From an uncultured Roseobacter sp. (GTDB lineage: Bacteria; Pseudomonadota; Alphaproteobacteria; Rhodobacterales; Rhodobacteraceae), in NCBI RefSeq assembly GCF_947488185.1, contig NZ_CANKYM010000003.1, positions 1 through 64,000 on the forward strand: DNA of 64,000 bases, written 5' to 3'. Below are positions 45,512 to 56,623 of this stretch, one piece after another. A program made the translations under genes and the position numbers. Position 1 is the first letter of the stretch. The number at the start of each line of letters is the position of its first letter. The notes beneath the pieces were generated by a model. The model did not search any database and had not been told where the DNA came from. It saw nothing but the letters and a program-made list of their open reading frames with translations.

Positions 45512-46405
45512 TTACTGAAAGCCAATGGATTCAAGGTATTCGCGGTTCGCTTTTGCGTCGCCCATAGGGTCCGGATCAAGCAGCGGGTCGCAATCCTGCT
45601 CGACCGTGCACCACCCTTCAAAGCCAGCGTCCAGCAGCACCTGACGCACGGCGGGAAAGTCCACATCCCCTTGGCCGAGGTTGCAGAAAATACCCTGCCC
45701 GCAGGCGTCATAGAATCCGGTGCGCTTGGCGATGACATCCGCCTTCACCGCTGGATCGATATCCTTGAAGTGCATGTAGGAAATTCGCCCGATGTGCCGC
45801 TTCATGAAGGCCACAGGGTCAAAGCCCGCATAGGAATGGTGCCCGGTGTCAAAGCAGATCTTCAGGATGTTTTCATCCACCTCATCCAGCAGCCGCTCCA
45901 ACTCCGGTTCGAAATCCATGAACCCTGCTGCATGGGCGTGAATGCCCACGGTCAGCCCATATTCCTCCGCCCCCATCTTCGCGATGGTTGCGATGCGGTC
46001 GCGGTATGCGTTCCATTCGGCACTGTCCATTTGCTCGGCTTCCGAAGCACGCCCCGCGGTGGGCGCACGGCGTGGCGAAATGGAATCGATCAGCACCAGA
46101 TGCTGCGCGCCGTGGGCGGCCAGCGCTTTGCAGGTGCGCACCGAGCCGTCCATCACTTCGTCCCAGGCCCCCGGATCGTGAAACGGCCGGAACACGACCC
46201 CCCCGATCAGTTCCAGATCATGTTCTGCCAACGCCTCTCCCAGCTGTGACGGATCTTCCGGCATGAAGCCGACGGGGCCCAGCTCAATGCCCTTGTATCC
46301 TGCTTCCGCACAGTCTTTGAGCACCGACTGCCACGTCGGGTTGCGCGCGTCATTTGCAAACTCCACACCCCAGGAGCAGGGCGCATTGCCAATCCGTATT
46401 GTCAT
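45512..46405 (-). CDS. TIM-barrel sugar isomerase/dehydratase-like protein (inosose dehydratase candidate)
   Basis: A 297-residue protein of the AP-endonuclease-2/xylose-isomerase-like TIM-barrel superfamily. It opens IRIGNAPCSWGVEF, a pattern seen in proteins annotated as inosose dehydratase-like but unlike the classical IolE start. Metal-ligand candidates are Glu in GIELGP (about 39), Asp in CFDTGHH (about 185), His in YMHFKDID (about 210) and Glu in CTVEQD (about 268). It lies between two Gfo/Idh/MocA dehydrogenases. As the only such protein in the island, it is the best candidate for the 2-keto-myo-inositol dehydration step. Confidence 0.75.
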   Translation of the reverse strand: MTIRIGNAPCSWGVEFANDARNPTWQSVLKDCAEAGYKGIELGPVGFMPEDPSQLGEALAEHDLELIGGVVFRPFHDPGAWDEVMDGSVRTCKALAAHGAQHLVLIDSISPRRAPTAGRASEAEQMDSAEWNAYRDRIATIAKMGAEEYGLTVGIHAHAAGFMDFEPELERLLDEVDENILKICFDTGHHSYAGFDPVAFMKRHIGRISYMHFKDIDPAVKADVIAKRTGFYDACGQGIFCNLGQGDVDFPAVRQVLLDAGFEGWCTVEQDCDPLLDPDPMGDAKANREYLESIGFQ

Positions 46406-46422
46406 GAGAGCCCTTTCTTGGG

Positions 46423-47526
46423 TCAGAAGTCGGAAATCTCTTTCCAGGTTTTGTCTTTAGAAGACGCCATGGCCGCGGCAATCACGCGGTTCACCTCCAT
46501 ACCGTCCTTGAACGTTGGCCAAACCGGCTGCCCGGTCTCAATGGCCCGCAGAAAATCGCGGGCCTCGATGATGATTTGGTCCTGATAGCCGGTGCCATGC
46601 CCTGGCCCCTGGCAGAAGGGTTCGTAGTCAGGATGGGCCGGGCCGGTCAGGATCTTGGTGAACCCCCGCGTCGCCTCCGGCCCCTCGGCACGATAGAGCC
46701 ATAGCGCGTTCTGATCTTCCTGATCAAACCGAATGGCCCCCTTTGTCCCGATGATCTCATAGGCATACCCCATCTTGCGCCCAGTCGAGATGCGCGAAAA
46801 GTACATTTGCCCCATTGCGCCGCCTGTAAAGCGACACATCATCTGGCCATGATCGTCATTGGTCACCGCGCCGCCGGGGCGGGTCGCGTGAACCGTCTCG
46901 ACTTCGGAAATCAACCGCTCAATGGGCCCCAGCAGGGCAAGGGCTGCGTTGATCATATGCGGCGCGAGGTCCCCCATGGTGCCGTTGGCACCCCCGTCGG
47001 TACGCCAGGACGCGGGCGTTTGCGGATTGGCCAGGAAATCCTCGGTGTGTTCCCCCCGGAACCACGTCACGTCGCCGATTACACCGTCGGCAATCAAAGC
47101 CCTCGCGTATTGGCTGGCGGGCGTACGGATATAGTTGAAACCGGTCATGTTTGGGGCACTGGATGCTGCGGCGGCGGCCACCATCGCGCGGCTGTCTTCC
47201 AATGACGCGCCCAGTGGTTTTTCGCAGAACACCGGTTTGCCAAGCGCAAAAGCGGCTTCGGCAATGGCGCGGTGGGTGTCTTGCGGACTGGCGATCACGA
47301 TGGCCTCGATGGCCGGATCGGAAACCAGCAAGCGCCAGTCATCGGTCGCACGGGCGAAACCGAATGCTGCGCGGTACCGCTCTGCGCTGGCAGGAGAACT
47401 GGCGCAGACCATCTCCAGCCGCGGCCTGAGTGCTGTGTCGAACACCGCGCCAACAGCTGACATCGCGACCGCATGGGCCTTGCCCATGTAGCCGCCACCG
47501 ACGATGCCTATCCCAATCTCAGCCAT
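46423..47526 (-). CDS. Gfo/Idh/MocA family oxidoreductase, first gene of the minus-strand iol operon
   Basis: A 367-residue dehydrogenase: GIGIVGGGYMGKAHAVAM Rossmann motif (about 4-21), CEKPLG (about 104), and a catalytic segment around MGDLAPHMINAAL (about 187-199). Its start at 47526 follows AAAAGGACGCG. An in-frame start at 47568 lies inside the operator and is rejected. It diverges from iolD across the second operator palindrome, so it is probably repressed by the LacI regulator. Likely an inositol-isomer dehydrogenase. Confidence 0.88.
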   Translation of the reverse strand: MAEIGIGIVGGGYMGKAHAVAMSAVGAVFDTALRPRLEMVCASSPASAERYRAAFGFARATDDWRLLVSDPAIEAIVIASPQDTHRAIAEAAFALGKPVFCEKPLGASLEDSRAMVAAAAASSAPNMTGFNYIRTPASQYARALIADGVIGDVTWFRGEHTEDFLANPQTPASWRTDGGANGTMGDLAPHMINAALALLGPIERLISEVETVHATRPGGAVTNDDHGQMMCRFTGGAMGQMYFSRISTGRKMGYAYEIIGTKGAIRFDQEDQNALWLYRAEGPEATRGFTKILTGPAHPDYEPFCQGPGHGTGYQDQIIIEARDFLRAIETGQPVWPTFKDGMEVNRVIAAAMASSKDKTWKEISDF

Positions 47527-47551
47527 CGGCGCGTCCTTTTTTGAGAATCCG

Positions 47552-47569
47552 TTTGCAACCGGTTGCAAA
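47552..47569. promoter_or_regulatory. LacI-family operator 2 (dehydrogenase operon / iolD)
   Basis: A perfect palindrome, TTTGCAACCGGTTGCAAA, identical to the core of operator 1 (41997-42016). It lies 26 bases upstream of the minus-strand dehydrogenase start and 80 bases upstream of iolD, so one site can control both directions. Confidence 0.88.
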
Positions 47570-47648
47570 ATTAGTATCGTGAGAGTCGAAGCTGTTCAAG
47601 CCGCGAAATGATCTGGTCGCAATAATCGCCCGAAGGACCTCTGTATCC

Positions 47649-49511
47649 ATGACCACTCAGACCCTGACCACCGCGCAGGCCATCATCCAATGGCTCGACA
47701 ATCAGTTTATCGAAATCGATGGCGTCGAAATGCGGATCTGTGGGGGCGGCTTTGGCATTTTCGGCCACGGCAATGTGCCCTGTCTGGGCGAGGCGCTCTA
47801 TAATGTGCGGGACACTCTGCCGCTCTATCGCGGTCAGAACGAGCAGAGCATGGGCTTTGCCGCGGCAGGGTACGCCAAGCAGTGGCTGCGCCAACGGTTC
47901 ATGTTCTGCACCGCGTCTGCAGGACCGGGAACATCGAACCTGGTGACCTCGGCGGCGCTGGCCCATGCGAACCGTCTGCCGCTGCTGCTGCTCTGTGGCG
48001 ATACCTATGTCACGCGCCTGCCGGACCCGGTGCTGCAGCAGATGGAGCATTTCCACGACCCGACCCTCGGTGTGAATGATGCATTCAAATCAGTCAGCCG
48101 GTACTGGGATCGGATCACCCATCCCGCGCAGATCATCCAGTCGCTGCCCGCAGCCCTGGCCACACTGCTCGATCCAGCGGATTGCGGCCCTGCCTTCATC
48201 GGCTTGCCGCAGGACGTGCAAGGCTGGACCTTTGACTACCCCGACGAATTCTTCGAAAAGCGCGTGCATCGCATTCGCCGTCAAACACCGGACGCCGCCG
48301 AAATCGTGGATGCCGCCGGGCTGCTGAAAACCGCCAGACGCCCGATGATCATCGCCGGGGGTGGGGTGCAGTATTCCCGCGCTGTGGCCGAGCTGACAGC
48401 CTTTGCCGAAGCGCATCAGATTCCCTTGGTCGAGACCATTGCGGGCCGGGCCAACCTGATTGACACGCACCCGCTGAACATTGGACCCATCGGTGTAACC
48501 GGATCAGATAGCGCAAATGCCATTGCCGAGCGGGCGGATGTGATCCTCGCCGTGGGTACACGGCTGCAGGATTTCACTACCGGCTCCTGGACGGCCTTTG
48601 CCAAAGACGCGCGGTTCATCTCGCTCAATGCAGGTCGCCACGACGCGGGCAAGCACCGCTCTCTTCCGGTGGTGGGCGATGCCAAACTGGGGCTGACAGC
48701 AATGGGTGAGGCACTCGACAGCTATACCGCGCCCGGTGAGTGGGTCGAGCACGCGCAATCCGAGCGGACAAAATGGAATGCTTACGTGGCCGACAACGTC
48801 TCCTATGGCGACAACCGCCCCAACTCCTATGCCCAGGCCATCGGCGTGGTGAACGCGCTCTGTGATCCGCGCGACCGGGTTGTAGCGGCTGCGGGCGGTC
48901 TGCCTGCGGAGGTCACAGCCAACTGGCGCACGCTCGATCCGGGCACCGTGGACGTCGAATTCGGCTTTTCCTGCATGGGCTATGAAATCGCGGGCGCCTG
49001 GGGCGCGCGCATCGCCCAGTCCCAACGCGAGCCGGAGCGCGATACGATCACTTTCTGCGGCGATGGCTCTTATCTGATGCTGAACTCCGACATCTACTCC
49101 TCGGTGCTCACGGGCAAAAAGCTGATCATCCTCCTGCTCGACAACGGCGGCTTTGCGGTGATCAACAAGCTGCAAAACAATACCGGCAACGAAAGCTTCA
49201 ATAACCTCATCGCCGATTGCCCCACAGTGCCGGAGCCCTTTGCCGTGGACTTCGAGGCGCATGCTGCCTCCATGGGTGCCAATGCCGAAACCGTTCAAAA
49301 TCCCAACGAACTGGCTGAGGCGTTCAAACGCGCCCAAGCCGCTGACAAGACCACCGTAATCGTCATGAAAGTCGACGCTTACGAAGGCTGGACCACCCAG
49401 GGCCACACCTGGTGGGAATGCGGCACGCCGCATGTCTCGACGTCGGAGAAGGTGCGCGCGGCCCACGCCGAATGGGAAAGCGCGCGTGTTCGCCAGCGAA
49501 GGGGCATCTGA
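47649..49511 (+). CDS. iolD: IolD, 3D-(3,5/4)-trihydroxycyclohexane-1,2-dione hydrolase
   Basis: A 620-residue thiamine-diphosphate enzyme that opens the ring of the inositol-derived diketone to 5-deoxy-glucuronate. The catalytic Glu is in RGQNEQSMGFAAAGYAKQ (about 58-75). The ThDP/Mg2+ motif is CGDGSYLMLNSDIYSS (about 470-485), and the following NGGFAVINKLQNNTG is typical of IolD. Length is as expected. It starts the plus-strand operon from operator 2 and its stop overlaps iolC (TGATG). Confidence 0.95.
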   Translation: MTTQTLTTAQAIIQWLDNQFIEIDGVEMRICGGGFGIFGHGNVPCLGEALYNVRDTLPLYRGQNEQSMGFAAAGYAKQWLRQRFMFCTASAGPGTSNLVTSAALAHANRLPLLLLCGDTYVTRLPDPVLQQMEHFHDPTLGVNDAFKSVSRYWDRITHPAQIIQSLPAALATLLDPADCGPAFIGLPQDVQGWTFDYPDEFFEKRVHRIRRQTPDAAEIVDAAGLLKTARRPMIIAGGGVQYSRAVAELTAFAEAHQIPLVETIAGRANLIDTHPLNIGPIGVTGSDSANAIAERADVILAVGTRLQDFTTGSWTAFAKDARFISLNAGRHDAGKHRSLPVVGDAKLGLTAMGEALDSYTAPGEWVEHAQSERTKWNAYVADNVSYGDNRPNSYAQAIGVVNALCDPRDRVVAAAGGLPAEVTANWRTLDPGTVDVEFGFSCMGYEIAGAWGARIAQSQREPERDTITFCGDGSYLMLNSDIYSSVLTGKKLIILLLDNGGFAVINKLQNNTGNESFNNLIADCPTVPEPFAVDFEAHAASMGANAETVQNPNELAEAFKRAQAADKTTVIVMKVDAYEGWTTQGHTWWECGTPHVSTSEKVRAAHAEWESARVRQRRGI

Positions 49512-50497
49512 TGCTGCAGGACGCGCTTGCTACTGGCAATTTCCTGGTCGTCGGCCGGGTCGGGATGGATTTCTTCCCTGATCCGCCGGGCACCCGCACC
49601 CGCGACGCCACGGTGATGCGCGTGGGCATGGGCGGGTCTGCCGCCAACACCGCCGCCGGTCTGGTGAAATTGGGCTGCAAGGCCGCATTGGTCACGGCGG
49701 TGTCGGATGATGCGGTCGGTTGGTATTGCGAAGGGCAGCTCGATCACTACGGCGTCGACCGCAGTTATGTGAAGCGGGTGCGCGGTGAATACCGCACGTC
49801 GCTTGCGGTATACGAGACCCGCATCGAAGAGCACCAATCCGTCATCTACCGCAACAATGCGGCTGATTTCCAGATGGATGCTGCCGACATCGACGCCATA
49901 GACTTCACCGCTTACGGTGCCGTCATCACTGCGGGTACAGTCTTCGCGGCTGAACCCTCCCGAAGTGCCGCCTTCCGTGCCTTTGACAAGGCCAAGGAGG
50001 CGGGCCTGCCGATCCTCTTTGACATTGACTACCGCCCTTATAGCTGGCCCTCGGCGGCAGAGGCTGAAGAGGTGCTAACACGGGCGGGCGCGATGGCCGA
50101 TGTGATCGTCGGCAATGACGAGGAATTCGGCTTCATGGCTGGTCACATCGACAGAGGCCTTGCCAAGGCAAGCGCGCTCGCCGAGACCAGCGCCCAAATG
50201 GTGATCTACAAGATGGGCCCCAAAGGCGCGATCACCTTCGCGGATGGCACCGAGACCCGTACTGGCATCTACCCTGTCGAGGCGGTGAAACCGACCGGCG
50301 CAGGCGACAGTTTCATGGCCGGGCTGCTGGCCAGCCTTTCCAAAGGGCGCCCGCTGAAGGAGGCGGTCCTGCGTGGCTCCGCCTGCGCCTCTGTCGTCGT
50401 GGCCAAGCCCGGCTGCTCTCCCGCTATGCCCGACACCGATGAACTAGAGGCGTTTCTCGCCGCTCACCCCGGCCCGACAGCGGCCCAGGAAGGATAA
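49511..50497 (+). CDS. iolC: IolC, 5-dehydro-2-deoxygluconokinase
   Basis: A 328-residue PfkB-family kinase phosphorylating 5-dehydro-2-deoxygluconate. It shows VVGRVGMDFFP near the start, MGGSAANTAAGLVKLG (about 40-55), and the PfkB signature VKPTGAGDSFMAGLLASL (about 260-277) with the catalytic Asp. The ATG at 49511 overlaps the iolD stop. A longer in-frame start inside iolD is rejected. Confidence 0.94.
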   Translation: MLQDALATGNFLVVGRVGMDFFPDPPGTRTRDATVMRVGMGGSAANTAAGLVKLGCKAALVTAVSDDAVGWYCEGQLDHYGVDRSYVKRVRGEYRTSLAVYETRIEEHQSVIYRNNAADFQMDAADIDAIDFTAYGAVITAGTVFAAEPSRSAAFRAFDKAKEAGLPILFDIDYRPYSWPSAAEAEEVLTRAGAMADVIVGNDEEFGFMAGHIDRGLAKASALAETSAQMVIYKMGPKGAITFADGTETRTGIYPVEAVKPTGAGDSFMAGLLASLSKGRPLKEAVLRGSACASVVVAKPGCSPAMPDTDELEAFLAAHPGPTAAQEG

Positions 50498-50500
50498 CCC

Positions 50501-51343
50501 ATGCACATAGCCCCGCACGACAACCAGAATACACCCATCGTGAATGCGGGTGACCCAACCGTTCCGCTGAACTACTTCAACATCGTCAAGCTGGAGAAGG
50601 GCCAGAGCTTTGAGTATCAGGTGCCGGGCTATGAGACCTGTATCGTGCCCGCCACCGGCACCGTCGATGTGGAGGTCGAGGGTGTGTCCTTCGCCGCGCT
50701 TGGCAATCGCGGCATCGATGTCTGGGACGGCGAACCTGAGGGCGCCTATGTGCCCGTTGGCGCCAAGGTCCGCATGACCTGCACCTCCGAGGCGACCGAG
50801 ACCTTCATCGCCGGCGCAAAATACGACAAGGTGCTGGAGCCCTTCGATGTGCGCGTGCCCGAGCTCGACAAGGTGCAATACGGCTCCGATGACACCAAGA
50901 CGCACCGCAAGATCAAGCACATCCTCGGCCAGAAACAGCATGGCAAAGTGGGCCGGCTGCTGGTGTCTGAGCTCTTTACAGTGGGGCAGGGCGGCTGGTC
51001 CGGCTTTCCCGCGCACAAGCACGACACGGATAACCTGCCGCACGAGACGCGCCATGATGAGACCTATAACTTCCGCTTCCGGCCCAACCACGGCTCGGGC
51101 GTGCAGATCCTGCAGCGCGAGGAGGGCAAGCCGGGCGATGCCTACCAGCTGATGGATGGCTCGACCATCTGCATCGACAAGGGGTATCACCCCTGTGCTG
51201 TGATGCCGGGGTACGAGATGTATTACTTCACCATCCTCGGCGGGCTCAGCCAGCGGAGCCTTGTGCAGTTCTTCCAGCCGACCCATGCCTATCAGATTGA
51301 GACGATCCCCGGCATCAAGGACATGGTGGCCAAGTTCAAGTGA
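50501..51343 (+). CDS. iolB: IolB, 5-deoxy-glucuronate isomerase
   Basis: A 280-residue bicupin isomerase converting 5-deoxy-glucuronate to 5-dehydro-2-deoxygluconate. The C-terminal cupin has GGWSGFPAHKHDTDNLPHET (about 166-185), with the metal His and Glu residues, plus DKGYHPCAVMPGYEMYYFTI (about 225-244). It follows iolC after three bases. A 135-base gap with strong inverted repeats separates it from the next gene. Confidence 0.94.
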   Translation: MHIAPHDNQNTPIVNAGDPTVPLNYFNIVKLEKGQSFEYQVPGYETCIVPATGTVDVEVEGVSFAALGNRGIDVWDGEPEGAYVPVGAKVRMTCTSEATETFIAGAKYDKVLEPFDVRVPELDKVQYGSDDTKTHRKIKHILGQKQHGKVGRLLVSELFTVGQGGWSGFPAHKHDTDNLPHETRHDETYNFRFRPNHGSGVQILQREEGKPGDAYQLMDGSTICIDKGYHPCAVMPGYEMYYFTILGGLSQRSLVQFFQPTHAYQIETIPGIKDMVAKFK

Positions 51344-51380
51344 CCCGGTCTCCAGCGAATCGACTGTAGTTACGCACCAC

Positions 51381-51400
51381 GCCCGGCGGCACCGCCGGGC
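51381..51400 (+). terminator. GC-rich stem-loop between iolB and the aldolase gene
   Basis: GCCCGGCGG (51381-51389) and CCGCCGGGC (51392-51400) form a nearly perfect hairpin, and C-rich and G-rich tracts follow (51402-51430). No T-run is present. It may stabilise the upstream mRNA or attenuate transcription inside the operon. Confidence 0.5.
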
Positions 51401-51478
51401 AGCCCCCGACCGCCCCCCCTGGGCGGGGGCTTCACCCCCACCCGCGGTCGAGGACCGCCCTCAACGCACTGTTCGAAA

Positions 51479-52318
51479 ATGCCCCTCGTCACCCTCTCCG
51501 ATGTCCTGCAACCTGCGCTCAAGGGCGGCCACGCCATCGCGGGCCTTGTCACTCTCGGCTGGGAGGACATGCGCGCTTATGTGGCGGCCGCCGAGGCCGA
51601 AGGCGTGCCGGTAATTCTGCAAGCCGGCCCCTCCTGTCGTGAGCACACGCCCTTGCCAGTGCTCGGCAAGATGTTCCTTCACCTCGCCGAAGGCTCCAGC
51701 GTGCCCGTCGTGGCCCATCTCGACCACGGCTATACGGCGGACGAGTGTCGCGAGGCCCTCGAGAGCGGCTTCACGTCACTGATGTTCGATGGCTCCCGCC
51801 TGCCGCTGCAACAGAACATCGATGAGACTGCCGCCATTGCGGAAATGGCCCACAGCGCGGGCATCTCCTGCGAAGGGGAGATTGGTTTTGTCGGCTATGC
51901 CGATGGTGAAAGCTCGGCGGGCACCAACCCCGACGAGGTCGCAGAATTCGCGAGAGCGACCCATGTCGACGCCATGGCCATCTCTGTCGGCAACGTGCAC
52001 CTGCAGGAAAACAAGGATGGCGGCCTTGATGAGCCACGTATCCGTGCCATCGAAGAGATCACCGACACGCCACTCGTCATCCACGGCGGCTCCGGCGTGC
52101 CCATGGCACAGCGCCAGCATCTGGCGCGCACCTCCAACATCTGCAAATTCAACATCGGGACCGAGCTGCGCATGGCCTTTGGAGACGCGCTGCGCGAGGC
52201 CGTCAACAGTCACCCCAGCCGCTTTGACCGCGTACAGATACTCAAGGACACGCACGACCCATTGGTTGCGGCCACGCGCGCCGTGCTGCGCGGTTTCAAG
52301 GGAGAAGATCAATGCTGA
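51479..52318 (+). CDS. Class II fructose-bisphosphate-aldolase family protein (IolJ-like)
   Basis: A 279-residue class II zinc aldolase. Zinc ligands appear in VVAHLDHGYTADEC (about 80-93), at CEGEIGFVGY (about 135), in AISVGNVHL (about 170) and in LVIHGGSGVP (about 198-207). In this context it most likely cleaves 2-deoxy-5-keto-gluconate 6-phosphate to dihydroxyacetone phosphate and malonate semialdehyde. Generic fructose- or tagatose-bisphosphate aldolase activity cannot be excluded. It overlaps iolG by seven bases. Confidence 0.85.
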   Translation: MPLVTLSDVLQPALKGGHAIAGLVTLGWEDMRAYVAAAEAEGVPVILQAGPSCREHTPLPVLGKMFLHLAEGSSVPVVAHLDHGYTADECREALESGFTSLMFDGSRLPLQQNIDETAAIAEMAHSAGISCEGEIGFVGYADGESSAGTNPDEVAEFARATHVDAMAISVGNVHLQENKDGGLDEPRIRAIEEITDTPLVIHGGSGVPMAQRQHLARTSNICKFNIGTELRMAFGDALREAVNSHPSRFDRVQILKDTHDPLVAATRAVLRGFKGEDQC

Positions 52319-53298
52319 ACATCGGCATCCTGGGCTGTGGACGCATCGGCGTTGTGCACGCTGGCTCCATCGACCGGCTCGACGGCGTGCGGGTCAGCGC
52401 TGTCTCGGACGCGGTGCCCGCAGCTGCAGAAGCGCTTGCCGCAAAGACCGGCGCACAGGTGTTGGACAGCGCCGGGCTCATTGCCAGCGCGGATGTGGAC
52501 GCTGTGGTCATCGGTACCCCGACGGACACGCATTACGACCTGATCCAAGCGGCGGCCAAAGCGGGCAAGGCGATCTTCTGCGAAAAGCCCATCGACATGT
52601 CCGCCGACCGCATCCGCGACTGTATCGCAGCGGTCGAGGCGGCGGGCGTGCCCTTCATGACCGCCTTCAACCGACGGTTCGACCCGAACTTTGCGCATTT
52701 GCAAGCGCGCCTCGCCGCAGGCGACATTGGCGACGCCGAGATCGTAACGATCCTGTCGCGCGACCCGTCGCCACCACCTGTCAGCTACATCACAAGCTCC
52801 GGTGGGATTTTCCGCGACATGATGATCCATGATCTCGACATGGCACGGTTCCTTCTGGGCGAGGAACCGACAACGGTCTTCGCGGTAGGTGCGGCCCTGA
52901 TCGATCCGGAGATCGGCGTTGCAGGGGACGCCGACACCGCCGCTGTCACGCTCACCACCGCCAGCGGTAGGATTTGCCAGATCAGCAATTCCCGCCGGGC
53001 GACATACGGTTACGATCAGCGGATTGAGGTGCATGGGTCAGGCGGCATGCTGCGTGCCGCGAATGTTCAGGAGCACAGCATTGAGACCGCCACCGCGCGA
53101 GGCTTTGCTACAGCACCTGCCAAACACTTCTTCCTTGAACGCTACGAGGCGGCGTACCTGGCTGAGATGCAGCACTTTGTGACAGCGGTCCGTGATGAGA
53201 CGGCGCTCTCTCCTGGCATCACTGACGGGCTGCGCGCCCAGATGTTGGCAGACGCCGCCAGTCAATCGTGGGCGACGGGCCAGCCCGTGAAGCTTTAG
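52312..53298 (+). CDS. iolG: IolG, inositol 2-dehydrogenase
   Basis: A 328-residue Gfo/Idh/MocA enzyme oxidising myo-inositol to 2-keto-myo-inositol with NAD+. It has GILGCGRIGVVHAGSI (about 5-20), CEKPIDMS (about 93-100), FNRRFDPNF (about 120-128) and the catalytic FRDMMIHDLDMARF segment (about 167-180), with the MIHDLD His and Asp typical of IolG. It ends the plus-strand iol operon and converges on oxyR with a four-base overlap. Confidence 0.93.
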   Translation: MLNIGILGCGRIGVVHAGSIDRLDGVRVSAVSDAVPAAAEALAAKTGAQVLDSAGLIASADVDAVVIGTPTDTHYDLIQAAAKAGKAIFCEKPIDMSADRIRDCIAAVEAAGVPFMTAFNRRFDPNFAHLQARLAAGDIGDAEIVTILSRDPSPPPVSYITSSGGIFRDMMIHDLDMARFLLGEEPTTVFAVGAALIDPEIGVAGDADTAAVTLTTASGRICQISNSRRATYGYDQRIEVHGSGGMLRAANVQEHSIETATARGFATAPAKHFFLERYEAAYLAEMQHFVTAVRDETALSPGITDGLRAQMLADAASQSWATGQPVKL

Positions 53299-54185
53299 CC
53301 GGTCACCGTTTGCTTTACCCGGCCTGCCAGATCGGTCAACTGATCGGCCAGCGGCGTCGATTTCCGCCAAACCATGCCAATGGTGCGGGTGGGTTCGGGC
53401 CGTTTGAAGTGCGCGACAGAGACATCTGCGGAACGGGTTTCAAGCGCCACCGCCATCTCGGGGATCAGTGTCACGCCGAGGCCGCTGGCCACCATCTGCA
53501 CCAGCGTGGAGAGCGAACTGCCCTCCATGCTTTCGCGCGGCAGGTTGGACGGGGTACCACAAAAGGCCAGCGCCTGATCCCGAAAGCAATGCCCTTCTTC
53601 CAAAAGCAAAAGACGCATTTTGCTGAGGGTTTCGCTGCTGGGCACTGGCTTTTCTGCGTCCGACAGGCTGCGCACCAGGACAAAACTTTCGTTGAACAGG
53701 GGAACTTCGGTCAGGCCAGGCTCCGAGATCGGCAGGGCAACGAGCGCCACATCCAGTTGCCCGCCCAACAGATCGAAGATCAGGTTTTCGGTTTGTGTCT
53801 CCCGGATGCGCAGATCAAGCCGGGGGTAGGCGACGTTCAGATCGGCAACCAGCCGGGGCAAAAGGTAGGGTCCGACGGTGGGAATGATGCCCAAGCGCAG
53901 CTTGCCGATCAGCCCGGCCTGGGACGCGCGTGCGAGGTCCGACAGGTCATCGATAGAACGCAGTATCGGCCGGACCCGCTGGGCAAACTCTTCGCCGAAA
54001 GATGTCAGGCGTATGTGCCGCGCGTGCCGCTCAAAGAGCAGTTGGCCAAGAGTTTCCTCCAACTCCTTGATTTGCACGGAAATCGCGGGCTGGGAGATCG
54101 AGCACGCTTCTGCCGCGCGGCCAAAATGCCCATGCAGGGCGACGGCTTCAAAGTATCGCAGCTGCCTGATCGTGAAGTTTTCCAT
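53295..54185 (-). CDS. oxyR: OxyR, hydrogen-peroxide-sensing LysR regulator
   Basis: A 296-residue LysR-type activator. The helix-turn-helix is RQLRYFEAVALHGHFGRAAE through SISQPAISVQIKELEETLG. The redox cysteine pair is in EEGHCFRDQALAFCG (about 196-210), the spacing and context expected for OxyR. It diverges from katG, its typical target, with 128 bases between them. Disulfide formation by peroxide would activate katG. Confidence 0.93.
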   Translation of the reverse strand: MENFTIRQLRYFEAVALHGHFGRAAEACSISQPAISVQIKELEETLGQLLFERHARHIRLTSFGEEFAQRVRPILRSIDDLSDLARASQAGLIGKLRLGIIPTVGPYLLPRLVADLNVAYPRLDLRIRETQTENLIFDLLGGQLDVALVALPISEPGLTEVPLFNESFVLVRSLSDAEKPVPSSETLSKMRLLLLEEGHCFRDQALAFCGTPSNLPRESMEGSSLSTLVQMVASGLGVTLIPEMAVALETRSADVSVAHFKRPEPTRTIGMVWRKSTPLADQLTDLAGRVKQTVTG

Positions 54186-56494
<2,309 letters not shown>

Positions 56495-56513
56495 TCGACG
56501 ATGTGAAAACCGT

Positions 56514-56542
56514 GATGCGCCGTCTCTGTGAGGCGGCGCATC
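56514..56542 (+). terminator. Stem-loop after katG
   Basis: GATGCGCCG (56514-56522) pairs with CGGCGCATC (56534-56542) across an 11-base loop, 19 bases after the katG stop. The sequence continues TTATT, a weak T-tract. Confidence 0.7.
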
Positions 56543-56623
56543 TTATTGGGCGCTGACACGTCAGGCATGCGTCAGCGCCAGCAGAGGGCACGTGTGGGTG
56601 CGATCACCTACCTGCGGCTGAGG

